A stretch of 64,000 bases of DNA from Actinomycetota bacterium (GCA_018268465.1 JAFDWN010000015.1:263314-327313); one strand, 5' to 3'; counted from the first letter of the stretch, positions 36,658 through 45,907 are shown. Made by a program: numbers and translations. Notes: generated by a model from the sequence alone, not told the origin.

Positions 36658-38305
36658 ATCCGACGGGCTGGGCCGTGCGGGTGTGCGCCTGCAGCGACGC
36701 GTAGCCGCTGTCCTCCACCTCCCGGCAATGCTGCTGGTAGACCTGACCGCCGCCCATGTACACCAGGAATTCCTCGGGCTTGCCCGGCACGTTCTCGCCG
36801 AGGAACCAGGCCTTCGCCTTCTTACCCTCGGTGTACATCACCGTCGCCTTGCCGGTGCGTTCGGTCTCGGCGGCCCACCACACCTCCGACTCGGGGGTGG
36901 CCTCGAACCGCTCGACACCGTTGTCGCGCGCCCACTTCAGTGCCCGCTGCAGCCATTGGGCGCCCAACTGGATCGGCACCACCAGGTTGGAGTAGGGCGT
37001 CTGCGGCCCCAGCGACATGAAGAAGTTCGGGAAGCCGTGCACGCCGATACCCAGGTTGGAACTCAGCCCGTCACGGACCCACTTGTCGCGCAGTGTGATT
37101 CCTTCGCGACCCACGATGTCGATATTGGTCAGCGTGCCGGTCATCGCGTCGAAGCCGGTCGCGAAGATCAGCACGTCCAGCTCGTACTCCGTCTCGCCCA
37201 CCACCACACCGCGGGGGGTCACCGCGGTGATCGGTTCGGCAGCCGCGTCGATCAGATGCACGTGGTCTAGGTTGAACGCGTCGTAGTAGCCGTGCCCGGT
37301 GGGCACCCGCTTACCGTTGAACGAATACGTGGTGGGGCACAACAGATCGGCGGTGGCAGGGTCCTTGACGATCTCGCGGATCTTGGACCGGATGAACTCC
37401 GACGCCAGTTCGCTGGCATCGTGATTGGTGGCCAGGTCGTTGAAGCACTCGTTGGCGAAGTGGAAGCCGCCCTCGTTCCACTTGCTTTCGAAGATGCGCC
37501 GGCGTTCCTCCGCCGACACCTCAAGAGCGCTGTACTGCGCCGGCTCCATCGCCACCCCGAACGGATGGTTGGCGGCCTTCTCGTAGATCGCGTCGTAATT
37601 GTCACGGACCCACTGCATCTCCGCTGCGCTGACCGCTTCGTTGGTCGTCTCCACGACGAAGTTGGGGGTGCGCTGGAAGACGTAGAACTCGCCGACCTGC
37701 GGGGCGACCGTGGGGACGAGTTGGATACCCGACGCCCCGAGCCCGATCAGGCCGACCTTCTTACCGGTGAGGTCCACTCCGTCCCGCGGCCAGTGCGCGG
37801 TGTGGTACTTCTGCCCGGCGAATGAGTCGACGCCGGGGATGTCGGGGTAGATCGCCTGGGACAGCACGCCCATACCGCTGATCAGATAGGTCGCCGACAG
37901 CGACTGGCCGTCGGCGGTGATCACCGTCCAGGTGTTGGCATCCTCGTCGTAGCGGGCGGAGTCGACGTAGACGCCCAGCCGGATGTCGCGGCGCAGGTCG
38001 AGACGGTCGGCGACGAAGTTCAGATACTCCAGCACCTCCTCGCCGGCGGGGTAGCGCTGCGACCACGACCACTCCTCACGTACCTCCTTGGAAAAGGAGA
38101 ACGAGTAGTAACTGAATTCGCTGTCGGTGCGTACACCGGGGTAGCGATTGGCCCACCAGGTGCCGCCGACGCCGTCCTGGGCGTCGAGCACCACCGTCCG
38201 AAGCCCGATATCGCGCAGGTGGTGCAGGATGGCCAGGCCGGAGAAGCCGGCGCCGATGACGATCGCGTCGAACTCGGGGGCCTGCCGGGGGGTGTGTGTG
38301 CTCAT
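36656..38305 (-). CDS. Baeyer-Villiger (flavin-containing) monooxygenase
   Basis: 549-residue class B flavoprotein monooxygenase. Two Rossmann motifs are visible, GAGFSGL (FAD) and GLGASGI (NADPH), and between them the Baeyer-Villiger fingerprint FAGQKYHTAHWP (FxGxxxHxxxWP). Wording elsewhere (GGTWWANRYPGVRTDSE, FATGFDAMTG, GANVPGK-like GENVPGKPEE) matches the cyclohexanone/phenylacetone monooxygenase class, so it should insert oxygen next to a ketone to give an ester or lactone. It sits 31 bases downstream of an alpha/beta hydrolase gene on the same strand that could open that ester. Confidence 0.92.
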   Translation of the reverse strand: MSTHTPRQAPEFDAIVIGAGFSGLAILHHLRDIGLRTVVLDAQDGVGGTWWANRYPGVRTDSEFSYYSFSFSKEVREEWSWSQRYPAGEEVLEYLNFVADRLDLRRDIRLGVYVDSARYDEDANTWTVITADGQSLSATYLISGMGVLSQAIYPDIPGVDSFAGQKYHTAHWPRDGVDLTGKKVGLIGLGASGIQLVPTVAPQVGEFYVFQRTPNFVVETTNEAVSAAEMQWVRDNYDAIYEKAANHPFGVAMEPAQYSALEVSAEERRRIFESKWNEGGFHFANECFNDLATNHDASELASEFIRSKIREIVKDPATADLLCPTTYSFNGKRVPTGHGYYDAFNLDHVHLIDAAAEPITAVTPRGVVVGETEYELDVLIFATGFDAMTGTLTNIDIVGREGITLRDKWVRDGLSSNLGIGVHGFPNFFMSLGPQTPYSNLVVPIQLGAQWLQRALKWARDNGVERFEATPESEVWWAAETERTGKATVMYTEGKKAKAWFLGENVPGKPEEFLVYMGGGQVYQQHCREVEDSGYASLQAHTRTAQPVG

Positions 38306-38336
38306 GGTCGATCTCCTGTGAGTGGTCGGATGATGC

Positions 38337-39290
38337 TCAGGCGGAAGCGGATTGGAGGGTGGCGGGGAGCGCGGCGGCGCGGCCTGTGCGATACCACGCG
38401 GCCATCGCGGTGATGGCGGCGTCGGCGTCGGGCAGCCGGCCCGCCTGCAGCGGGAACACGTGCTGATGGCCCGCCGCGATATCGACCGTGACGTCCACCC
38501 CGGCGGCCCGCACCCGGTCCTCGAGCCGGGTGGCGTCGGCGTACAGCGACTCGACGTCCGAGGCGGTGATGTAGAGCCGGGGGAAGCCGGTGAAGTCCGC
38601 GTAGAGCGGGTTGACCAGCGGGTCGGAGGGGCTCGCCCCGCCGGATAGATAGCGGTCGATGTTGCCCTGCAACCCTTCCCGCGTGATGAGGAAGTCGGTG
38701 TCGTTGTTGGTTTCGATCGTCGTCCCGGAGTTCTCCATGTCCAGCCACGGCGAGATCGCGATCACCTGGCCGGGCGCCGAACGCCGGGCCGCCAGCAGGC
38801 GCAGTGTGGTGGCGATGGCGATGTTCGATCCGGCACTGTCGCCGACGAACGTGATGTCCTGCGCTCGGTGGCCCTGTGCGAGCAGTGCGTCGAACACCGC
38901 GGTGGCATCGTCGAGTTGCGCGGGATAGGGATGTTCGGGCGCCAGCCGGAAATCCGCGACGAAGGCGTACGCGCCGCAGGCCCGCGCCAGGTGCCCGGCC
39001 ATCTTGCGGTGGCTTGCCGAGGATCCCAGAGCGAATCCGCCGCCGTGCAGCACGAGCAGAATCTGGCCCGGATCGGCATCCAGCGGTTTCACGAGAATAC
39101 CTGGCACCGAACCGATCTCGGTCGAAGCGTAGGTCACGTCCTCGGGTTCGGCAGTGGCGCGATGCCAATCCTCGAACACCCAGCGCATGAGCCGAAGCGA
39201 CATGCCGGGGTTGGCGACGAACTCCTCGGTCCATTCCGCGTAGAGCGCACCCAGCGGATCGGTCGGTTGGCGGCTGGCTGAAGCTGACAT
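38337..39290 (-). CDS. Alpha/beta hydrolase, hormone-sensitive-lipase family
   Basis: 317-residue esterase/lactonase of the HSL family. It has the oxyanion-hole motif HGGGF, the nucleophile elbow GDSAG, the Asp region SDVESLY and the His in GHQHVFPL. The ATG has AGGAGAAG upstream. Genes of this family next to Baeyer-Villiger monooxygenases act as ester or lactone hydrolases (for example caprolactone hydrolase). First gene of a two-gene unit with the monooxygenase; divergent from the SDR gene across 212 bp. Confidence 0.9.
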   Translation of the reverse strand: MSASASRQPTDPLGALYAEWTEEFVANPGMSLRLMRWVFEDWHRATAEPEDVTYASTEIGSVPGILVKPLDADPGQILLVLHGGGFALGSSASHRKMAGHLARACGAYAFVADFRLAPEHPYPAQLDDATAVFDALLAQGHRAQDITFVGDSAGSNIAIATTLRLLAARRSAPGQVIAISPWLDMENSGTTIETNNDTDFLITREGLQGNIDRYLSGGASPSDPLVNPLYADFTGFPRLYITASDVESLYADATRLEDRVRAAGVDVTVDIAAGHQHVFPLQAGRLPDADAAITAMAAWYRTGRAAALPATLQSASA

Positions 39291-39502
39291 GGCTGGTCTT
39301 CTCCTGGAGAACTCGGGGCTTGACGGTGCGCCGGCCGGTGTGGCGAATCGCACGCCGACAGTCTGTGAGCGACCCGGGTCATGCCCGCCGAGGTGTCGCA
39401 AATTGACGCACGACTGTCTCAGCGTGGTCCAGATCACGCATGCGGCGATGCGACACGTTTGTCTCGATACGTCCCCTCGACATCACCAGGAAGGCCCCAC
39501 CC
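39291..39502. promoter_or_regulatory. Divergent promoter region with TGTCTC motifs
   Basis: 212 bp between the hydrolase and SDR genes, no gene seen. ACTGTCTCA (39413-39421) recurs exactly in front of the aldehyde dehydrogenase gene (42090-42098). A variant TTTGTCTCG (39458-39466) is part of a GACA-CGTT-TGTC dyad. These could be binding sites of the AcoR-like regulator encoded between the two promoters. Confidence 0.4.
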
Positions 39503-40234
39503 ATGAACCGTCTGGACGGCAAGGTCGCACTCGTCACCGGCGCCAGCCGCGGCATCGGCCACGCGATCGCCGAAGCATTCGCGCGGGAAGGCGCCGTCAC
39601 CGTCGCCACCGGGCGCGCCAAAACCGACGAGTCCTTCGGGCCCCGCTCCCCCGGCATCGAGTACCGCCAGCTCGACGTCGCGCAGGAAGAGGACTGGGAG
39701 TCGGTCGTCGCCGATGTGGTGACGCGGCACGGCCGCATCGACGTGCTGGCCAACAATGCGGGGATCATCGCCTACCAGTCGCTGCACGAGCTGACGCTGG
39801 CCGACTGGGAGCGGGTGGTGGCCACCAATCAGACCGGAACCTGGCTGGGGATGCGCGCGGTGGTCCCCCATATGCTCGCCCGGCGGGGCGGCTCGATCAT
39901 CAACATCTCGTCGATCTGGGGATCGGCGGCGGTCGCCGGCGCACACGCCTACCACGCCACCAAAGGTGCGGTCCGCAACATGTCCAAGAGCGCCGCGATC
40001 AGCTACGCGAAGGACAACATCCGCGTCAACTCGGTGCATCCCGGCTTCATCCGCACCCCGCTGACCGAGGCGCAGGACCCGGCGATCAACGAGTTCGTCG
40101 TCGGCCAGACGCCCATGGGCCGTGCGGGTACCCCCGAAGAGATCGCCAACGGCGTGGTGTTTCTGGCCTCCGACGAGTCCAGCTTCATGACCGGATCCGA
40201 GCTGGTGATCGACGGCGGCTACCTGGCCCAGTAA
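39503..40234 (+). CDS. SDR-family oxidoreductase (alcohol/ketone dehydrogenase)
   Basis: 243-residue classical short-chain dehydrogenase. Cofactor motif GASRGIGHA near residues 13-21, NNAG structural motif, catalytic Ser in SIINISSIW, YxxxK as YHATKGA, and the C-terminal IDGGYLAQ. The acidic residue typical of NAD-binders is not obvious after the second strand (ATGRAKTDE), so cofactor choice is open. A good candidate for making the ketone used by the neighbouring Baeyer-Villiger enzyme. The ATG follows AGGAAGG. Confidence 0.9.
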   Translation: MNRLDGKVALVTGASRGIGHAIAEAFAREGAVTVATGRAKTDESFGPRSPGIEYRQLDVAQEEDWESVVADVVTRHGRIDVLANNAGIIAYQSLHELTLADWERVVATNQTGTWLGMRAVVPHMLARRGGSIINISSIWGSAAVAGAHAYHATKGAVRNMSKSAAISYAKDNIRVNSVHPGFIRTPLTEAQDPAINEFVVGQTPMGRAGTPEEIANGVVFLASDESSFMTGSELVIDGGYLAQ

Positions 40235-40248
40235 CCGGGCCCGGCCCG

Positions 40249-41970
40249 TCAGCCCGACAGGTGGTAGGTCTTCATCTTGCGGTGGATGGTGGCGCGCGAG
40301 ACACCGAGCAGTTCCGCTGCGCGAGAACGGTTCCCACCTGATTCCTGCAACGCCCGGCGGATCGTCTCCATCTCGGTGCGTTCGATCATCGACCACGCCC
40401 GCTGACCGCGTGCCGAGTCGGGCAGATCCTCGACGCGCACCACCCCGCGGCGGCCCGAGGCCACCACGTGGTCGACCACCGCGCGCAGCTCGGCGAGGTT
40501 GCCCGGCCACGGGCTGGCCTCCAGTGCCCGACGCGCCTCCTCGCCGAGTACCAGGCGAAGGCCCGGCGCCCGGCGTGCGGCGAATGCGTGCCACAGCACC
40601 GCGATGTCGGCGGCGCGTTCCCGCAACGGCGGCACCCACTGCACCGCGACGCCGAGCCGGGCGGCGACGTCCTGCGCCTCCGCGGGCGTCGCCGCAGTCA
40701 ACGTCAGCAGCAGCGGCGACCGTCCGGCATGTGCCTCGACCAGCGTGCGCAGCGCGGCCAGGTGCCCGTCGAGGTTCTCCACACCGCGAACGACGACCGG
40801 CGCCGAACCGCCCACCGCCTCCGCCAGTCGCTGCAGCCACGCCCGGTCGCCGGTGATCTCCCGCTCGGCCGCGTGCATGATCACCACGCCGTCGACGCCG
40901 ACAGCCGGCGCGTACGGCCGGCCGAGCGCCAACGACGTTTTTCCGCTACCGGACTCGCCGGCGATGAGCAACGCCTGGCGGGCCGCGATACGCCTGCTCA
41001 CGTGGTGGGCGATCGACTGCCACGACTTCGACTGGCCCACCAGCCCGGCGGGTGCCGGCGCGGTCCGCACCCCCGAGGACCGTGACACCGGCCGCAGGGC
41101 GGCGACCACTCCGGCGCCGCCGTCGAGTGCGGACACGTCGACCAGGACCGTGCCGATGGACAGTTCGGCGCTCACCTGTGCGCTGCGGCGCATCCCCGCG
41201 CACAGATGACCGATCATGTCCACATCGGTCTGGGTGAGGTCGCCCGCACGCTGACTGCGCATGGTCAGCCCGTCGGGGCCGAAGGCGACCACCGGGCCGG
41301 CGTGACGCGCCGAGGTCTCCAGGAACGCCGCCAGCATGGCCCTGGCACCGGGTTGGGCGACGTCGAGGACGTGCTGCTCCAGTTGGGTCGCCACCGAGTT
41401 GGTCAGCGGCAGCAGCAGTCCGCTGCTCTCACTGGTGGTTGCGGACACCGTCACCACAGCGACGAGCTTGCCGGTGATCGGATGCCACACGGGTGCCCCC
41501 GTGCACAGCGCCGTCTGGTAGAAATCGGCGAAATGCTCGGCGCCGGCGATCTGAACGGATTTGCCCGTGGCGATCGCCGTGCCCACCCCGTTAGTGCCGA
41601 CCGCATCTTCGGACAGCACCGCGCCGCGCACCGTGCCCAGCCGGTCCAGATAGCTCATCGCGGCCGTGTCGTGTGACCATCGCTGCAGGATGCGGCCCTG
41701 CGCATCGGCCAGCAACAGGCCCATCCCCGAGCCGTGCAGGTCCTCGGAGACCCGGGCCATCGGTGCCTGAAACATCTCCAGCAGATGGCTGTCGAGCAGG
41801 TCCTCGTCCACCCGCGGCACATCACGGACATTTGCCGGAACCCCGAGCGCCTCTTTGGAGCGCAGCCACGACTGCAGCAAGTGGGCGGGCACGGCCTGCC
41901 CAGGATCGGCCGCGGTCAAGAACTGCGCTCGCATGTCCTCGATACGCGGCGCACCACGCCGTGTGGACAA
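40249..41970 (-). CDS. AcoR/MimR-like GAF-AAA-Fis regulator lacking the sigma54 loop
   Basis: 573-residue regulator: a conserved N-terminal region (RIEDMRAQFL, LLQSWLRSKEALGVP), a GAF sensor (about residues 60-230), an AAA+-like part with Walker A GESGSGKTS, and a C-terminal Fis-type helix-turn-helix (GGNRSRAAELLGVSRATIHRKM). The GAFTGA loop used to contact sigma54 is absent, in line with mycobacteria having no sigma54; such proteins must activate the normal polymerase. I prefer the TTG at 41970, which has GGAGG 9 bases upstream; ATG at 42018 or 41934 are alternatives. Relatives control alcohol, acetoin and propane oxidation genes. Confidence 0.82.
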   Translation of the reverse strand: MSTRRGAPRIEDMRAQFLTAADPGQAVPAHLLQSWLRSKEALGVPANVRDVPRVDEDLLDSHLLEMFQAPMARVSEDLHGSGMGLLLADAQGRILQRWSHDTAAMSYLDRLGTVRGAVLSEDAVGTNGVGTAIATGKSVQIAGAEHFADFYQTALCTGAPVWHPITGKLVAVVTVSATTSESSGLLLPLTNSVATQLEQHVLDVAQPGARAMLAAFLETSARHAGPVVAFGPDGLTMRSQRAGDLTQTDVDMIGHLCAGMRRSAQVSAELSIGTVLVDVSALDGGAGVVAALRPVSRSSGVRTAPAPAGLVGQSKSWQSIAHHVSRRIAARQALLIAGESGSGKTSLALGRPYAPAVGVDGVVIMHAAEREITGDRAWLQRLAEAVGGSAPVVVRGVENLDGHLAALRTLVEAHAGRSPLLLTLTAATPAEAQDVAARLGVAVQWVPPLRERAADIAVLWHAFAARRAPGLRLVLGEEARRALEASPWPGNLAELRAVVDHVVASGRRGVVRVEDLPDSARGQRAWSMIERTEMETIRRALQESGGNRSRAAELLGVSRATIHRKMKTYHLSG

Positions 41971-42193
41971 ACCCCTACACCTCCGGGATTTCGGGACCTC
42001 CGATCCGGAACCTGACATGCGATCCGGATCACAGTCACTGTAACCCCGCCCGATCACCACATCGCCCGAATGCCGCCGCGGCGAGGTGAACTGTCTCAAA
42101 AAGAAGCACCGGGGTGACACGCGGTGGACGGGTCCTAGCGTGGCGCCCAGATCACCCACGATCTTCCCCGCCGTCACCCGTCACGAGGACACC
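41971..42193. promoter_or_regulatory. Regulatory region between the AcoR-like regulator and aldehyde dehydrogenase genes
   Basis: Two adjoining perfect palindromes, GATCCGGATC (42021-42030) and ACAGTCACTGT (42031-42041), lie in the middle, and ACTGTCTCA (42090-42098) is shared with the SDR promoter region. The regulator's ribosome-binding site is at its left end. No gene seen. Confidence 0.45.
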
Positions 42194-43690
42194 ATGACCA
42201 TCACCCTGCCCACCCGGACACCCACCACAGAGATACGCGGCCACACCGTCCCCACCGGGTTGTTCATCGACGGGCACTGGCGTGCAACGGAATCCGTGTT
42301 CAGCGTGGTGGATCCGGCGACCGGGGACGACATCGCGCAGGTCTCCGACGCCACCCCGGGCGACGCGCTGGCGGCGCTGGACGCGGCCCATGCCGCGCGC
42401 ACGCCGTGGCGCCGTGTCGCACCGCGGGCGCGCGCCACGCTGTTCGCCGAGGCCCACCGCCTGTTGCAGTCGCGGGCGGAGACGTTCGCCGCGGTCATGA
42501 CCGCCGAAAGCGGTAAACCGCTGGCCGAATCGCGCGCCGAGTTCGCCCTCTCGGCCGAATTCTTCCTCTGGTACACCGAGCAGATCGCCCATCTGCACGG
42601 CACCTACGCACCCGCGTCACACGGCGGGTACCGGGTGGTCACCACACATCAGCCGGTCGGCCCCGCGCTGCTGATCACCCCGTGGAACTTCCCCATGCTG
42701 ATGATCGCCCGCAAGGCGGGCGCCGCGCTGGCCGCCGGTTGCCCGGTGGTGGTCAAATCCGCCAAGGAGACACCCTTGACGTGCGCGCTGTTCGTCGAGA
42801 CGCTGCGCGAGGCGGGCTTTCCCGACGGTGTGGTGAACCTGGTGCACACCACGGCCTCGGCGGCGGTGTCGGCGGCGCTGATGGCCGATCCGCGGCTGCG
42901 CAAGATCAGTTTCACCGGATCCACCGGTGTCGGATCGACCCTGCTGGCTCAGGCTGCCCCCGGAATCGTCAACGCGTCAATGGAACTGGGCGGTGACGGC
43001 CCGTTCATCGTGCTCGAGGACGCCGACGTCGAACACGCCGCCCAGCAGGCCGTGCTGTGCAAGTTCCGCAACGCCGGGCAGGCGTGCGTGGCGGCCAACC
43101 GCATCATCGTGCACAGCGCAGTCGCCGACCGGTTCACCGACAGGTTCGTGCAGCTCACCGAGAAGCTCACCGTCGGAAACGGTTTCGACGACGCCACCGA
43201 TATCGGGCCGATGATCTCGGACCGCCAGCGCCGGGGGGTGGTGGACCTGGTGGCACAGCTCGGCGACCTGGGTGCCGAACTGCTGACCGGCGGCTCGGCG
43301 CTTCCGGGTCCCGGATACTTCTTCGCACCCACGGTTTTCCGCATGCTCGCACGGCCTGCCGAACTGTGCGGACGCGAGCTGTTCGCCCCGGTGGCCACCG
43401 TCTACGAGGCCGCATCCACCGCCGACGCGATCGCATTCGCCAACGACACCCGGTACGGTCTGGCGGCCTACGTGTTCACCCGCGACCTGTCCCGCGCGAT
43501 GACCGTGGGCGAACACCTCGAATTCGGCATGGTCGGTGTGAACCGGGGCATCATGGCCGACCCCGCCGCCGCATTCGGCGGGATCAAGGAATCCGGACTC
43601 GGACGCGAAGGTGGGCACGACGCCATCTACGACTACCTCGAACCGAAGTACCTCGCCGTCACCGTCAACGAGGAAGAAGGGTTGGCATGA
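42194..43690 (+). CDS. NAD(P)-dependent aldehyde dehydrogenase (succinate-semialdehyde type)
   Basis: 498-residue aldehyde dehydrogenase. Motifs: ITPWNFP, the cofactor region VVVKSAKETPL, FTGSTGVG, catalytic Glu in MELGGDGPF and catalytic Cys in FRNAGQACVA. The wording is nearest to semialdehyde dehydrogenases such as GabD, which fits oxidation of an omega-oxo acid to a dicarboxylate. First gene of a three-gene unit with an iron alcohol dehydrogenase and a hydroxyacyl-CoA-type dehydrogenase, joined by ATGA and GTGA overlaps. Confidence 0.92.
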   Translation: MTITLPTRTPTTEIRGHTVPTGLFIDGHWRATESVFSVVDPATGDDIAQVSDATPGDALAALDAAHAARTPWRRVAPRARATLFAEAHRLLQSRAETFAAVMTAESGKPLAESRAEFALSAEFFLWYTEQIAHLHGTYAPASHGGYRVVTTHQPVGPALLITPWNFPMLMIARKAGAALAAGCPVVVKSAKETPLTCALFVETLREAGFPDGVVNLVHTTASAAVSAALMADPRLRKISFTGSTGVGSTLLAQAAPGIVNASMELGGDGPFIVLEDADVEHAAQQAVLCKFRNAGQACVAANRIIVHSAVADRFTDRFVQLTEKLTVGNGFDDATDIGPMISDRQRRGVVDLVAQLGDLGAELLTGGSALPGPGYFFAPTVFRMLARPAELCGRELFAPVATVYEAASTADAIAFANDTRYGLAAYVFTRDLSRAMTVGEHLEFGMVGVNRGIMADPAAAFGGIKESGLGREGGHDAIYDYLEPKYLAVTVNEEEGLA

Positions 43691-44964
43691 CCACCACCGA
43701 AACCGCGGCCGTGCCGCGGCCGCAGCGCACCCGCAACGACCTCGGCCTGGGACTGCTGCGCCAGCCTGGCACCGTGCTGTTCGGTCCCGGGCAGCGCCGC
43801 CAGATCCCCCGGGTGGTCGCCGAGATCGCCGAACAGGTCCTCATCGTCACCGATGCCCGGATGGCCACCAGCGCCGAGTTCGCCGAGATCGTCGAGGGCA
43901 TCACCGCCCGCGGTGTGTCCGTGCTGACCTACAGCGGCACCGAACCCGACCTGCCCCGGCGCAACGTCGTGGAGATCACCCGGCTCTTCGACGAGACGAG
44001 GATCGACGCGATCGTCGGCATCGGGGGTGGGTCCTGCCTGGATCTGGCCAAGGTGGCGTCGGTGGTGCTCACCAACGGCGGCGATGTGCGCGACTACTAC
44101 GGCGAGTTCGCGGTGCCCGCACCTGGGTGCCCGGTGATCACGGTGCCCACCACGGGCGGCACCGGCGCCGAAGTCACCTGCATCTCGGTGGTGTTCGACG
44201 AGGACAAGGGGATGAAGGTCGGCGTGGCCAGCCCCCACCTGGAGGCGCACTGCGCGGTGATCGACCCCGAGCTCACACTGACCTGCCCGCCCGGACTGAC
44301 GGCCGCCGCGGGCGCCGACGCGCTGTCTCACCTTATCGAGGCGTTCACCGGCCGGGCGAAGAACCCCGGCGCCGAGGCCATCGCGACCACGCTGTATGCC
44401 GGGAAGAACCTGCTGGCCGACACCTTCGCCCGCACCGGGCTGGCCCTGCTCAACACCTCGCTGCCCGCAGTCGCCGTCCGCCCCGGCGACCTGCAGGCCC
44501 GCTCGGACACCCTCTTCGGCGCGTACTGCGCGGGAATGGCGATCAACACCGCCGGCACCGCGGGGGCGCACGCGATCCAGTCGCCGATCGGGAACCTGAC
44601 CCACACCGCGCACGGTTTCGGCATCAGCGCGCTGCTGCCCTACGTCATGCGATACAACCTGCCCACCCGAATCCCGGAGTTCGCCGAGATCGGCCGGATT
44701 CTCGGTGTCGCCGAACCCTCGGATCCCGAACTCGCCCAGGCACACTGCGCGATCGAACGCATCGAGACGATCCTGGCGGACCTCGGCGCACCCCTGGACC
44801 TGCGCACGCTCGGCCTCGCGCCGCGTGATTTCGTGTTCGTGGCCGAGCAGGCGATGCTGGCCACACGGCTCACCGCGAACAATCCTCGCGAACTCAGCGT
44901 CGAGGCGATCGTGGCGATCCTCGAACGCGGATACGCCGGCGACCGCTCCTGGTGGCTGCTGTGA
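43687..44964 (+). CDS. Iron-containing alcohol dehydrogenase
   Basis: 425-residue group III (iron) alcohol dehydrogenase. NAD-binding stretch GGGSCLDLAK, then PTTGGTGAEVT. The metal site is formed by Asp in CAVIDPELTLTCP and the histidines of ADALSHLIEAF and THTAHGFGI. Relatives oxidise 1,3-propanediol, 4-hydroxybutyrate and other omega-hydroxy compounds. Placed directly after the aldehyde dehydrogenase (ATGA overlap), it should produce that enzyme's aldehyde. Typical family length is about 385; the extra residues are a Thr/Arg-rich N-terminus. Confidence 0.92.
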   Translation: MTTTETAAVPRPQRTRNDLGLGLLRQPGTVLFGPGQRRQIPRVVAEIAEQVLIVTDARMATSAEFAEIVEGITARGVSVLTYSGTEPDLPRRNVVEITRLFDETRIDAIVGIGGGSCLDLAKVASVVLTNGGDVRDYYGEFAVPAPGCPVITVPTTGGTGAEVTCISVVFDEDKGMKVGVASPHLEAHCAVIDPELTLTCPPGLTAAAGADALSHLIEAFTGRAKNPGAEAIATTLYAGKNLLADTFARTGLALLNTSLPAVAVRPGDLQARSDTLFGAYCAGMAINTAGTAGAHAIQSPIGNLTHTAHGFGISALLPYVMRYNLPTRIPEFAEIGRILGVAEPSDPELAQAHCAIERIETILADLGAPLDLRTLGLAPRDFVFVAEQAMLATRLTANNPRELSVEAIVAILERGYAGDRSWWLL

Positions 44965-45902
44965 CGACCGCCCCACGGTCGGTCGCGGTGCTCGGGGCGG
45001 GATCGATCGGTGTCGCATTCGCCGTGTTGTTCGCGGGCAAGGGTTTTCAGGTGCGCCTCTACGATCCCGTCGACGGCGCGCCTGCGCGCGCCGGCGCCGA
45101 GCTGACCGCGCGACTGGACGCGCTGGCGGCGCGCGGGCTGTTGGGCGAGGACGCGGCGACCGTCGCCGCGCGCGTGCGGTTCACTGCTGACCTGGTCGAG
45201 GCGGTGTCACCGGCCTGCTTCGTGCAGGAATGCGCGCCCGAACGCGTCGAGATCAAGCGAGAGTTGTTGCGGCAGAGTGGTTTGCACACATCGGCCGATG
45301 TGCCGCTGGCCAGCTCCACGTCCGCGATCGTGCCGGGCGCACTGGCCGCCGACCTGGGCGACGTCGCCGAGCGCATCCTGGTGGGCCACCCGGGTAACCC
45401 GCCGTACCTGCTGCCGGTGATCGAAGTGGTGCCCTCGAGCCGCACCGCGGCGCCGATCGTCGAGACGACGATGGGCATCTACCGTGCCAGCGACCTGCGC
45501 CCGGTCCTGGTGCGCCGTGAGGTCGAAGGATTCGTCTTCAACCGGTTGCAGGGCGCCCTGCTGCGGGAGGCCTACTGCCTGGTGCGCGACGGCGTGGCCG
45601 ACGTCGACGATATCGACGAGGTCGTGCGCAGCGGACTGGGCCGCCGGTGGAGCGTCATCGGGCCGTTCGAAACCGCCGACCTCAACACCCGCGGCGGGCT
45701 GGCGTCGCACGCCGAGAAGATGGGCCCCGCCTACGAACGGATGGGTGCCGAACGCGGACAACACGACCCGTGGACACCCGAACTCGTGGCCACCGCCACC
45801 GAACAGCGCCGCAAACTGCTCGACCTCGCCGACTGGGAGGCGCGGGTGGCCTGGCGCGACGAACAGCTGATGGGTCTGCGCGCCGTCCTGGACCAGCCCT
45901 GA
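44961..45902 (+). CDS. 3-hydroxyacyl-CoA dehydrogenase-like NAD-binding protein (lambda-crystallin type)
   Basis: 313-residue dehydrogenase with the NAD motif GAGSIGVAFA, the conserved FVQECAPERVEIKRELL, the catalytic-His region LVGHPGNPPYLLPVIEVVP and FVFNRLQGALLREAY. Similar length and motifs occur in L-carnitine dehydrogenase, gulonate dehydrogenase/lambda-crystallin and short 3-hydroxyacyl-CoA dehydrogenases, so the exact hydroxy-acid substrate is uncertain. The GTG start overlaps the alcohol dehydrogenase stop (GTGA). Last gene of the unit. Confidence 0.85.
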   Translation: MTTAPRSVAVLGAGSIGVAFAVLFAGKGFQVRLYDPVDGAPARAGAELTARLDALAARGLLGEDAATVAARVRFTADLVEAVSPACFVQECAPERVEIKRELLRQSGLHTSADVPLASSTSAIVPGALAADLGDVAERILVGHPGNPPYLLPVIEVVPSSRTAAPIVETTMGIYRASDLRPVLVRREVEGFVFNRLQGALLREAYCLVRDGVADVDDIDEVVRSGLGRRWSVIGPFETADLNTRGGLASHAEKMGPAYERMGAERGQHDPWTPELVATATEQRRKLLDLADWEARVAWRDEQLMGLRAVLDQP

Positions 45903-45907
45903 CCCCC

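Noticed and set aside
41971-42193. Sigma54-type (-24/-12) promoter near the AcoR-like regulator
   Set aside because: No clear GG-N10-GC element, the regulator lacks GAFTGA, and mycobacteria have no sigma54.
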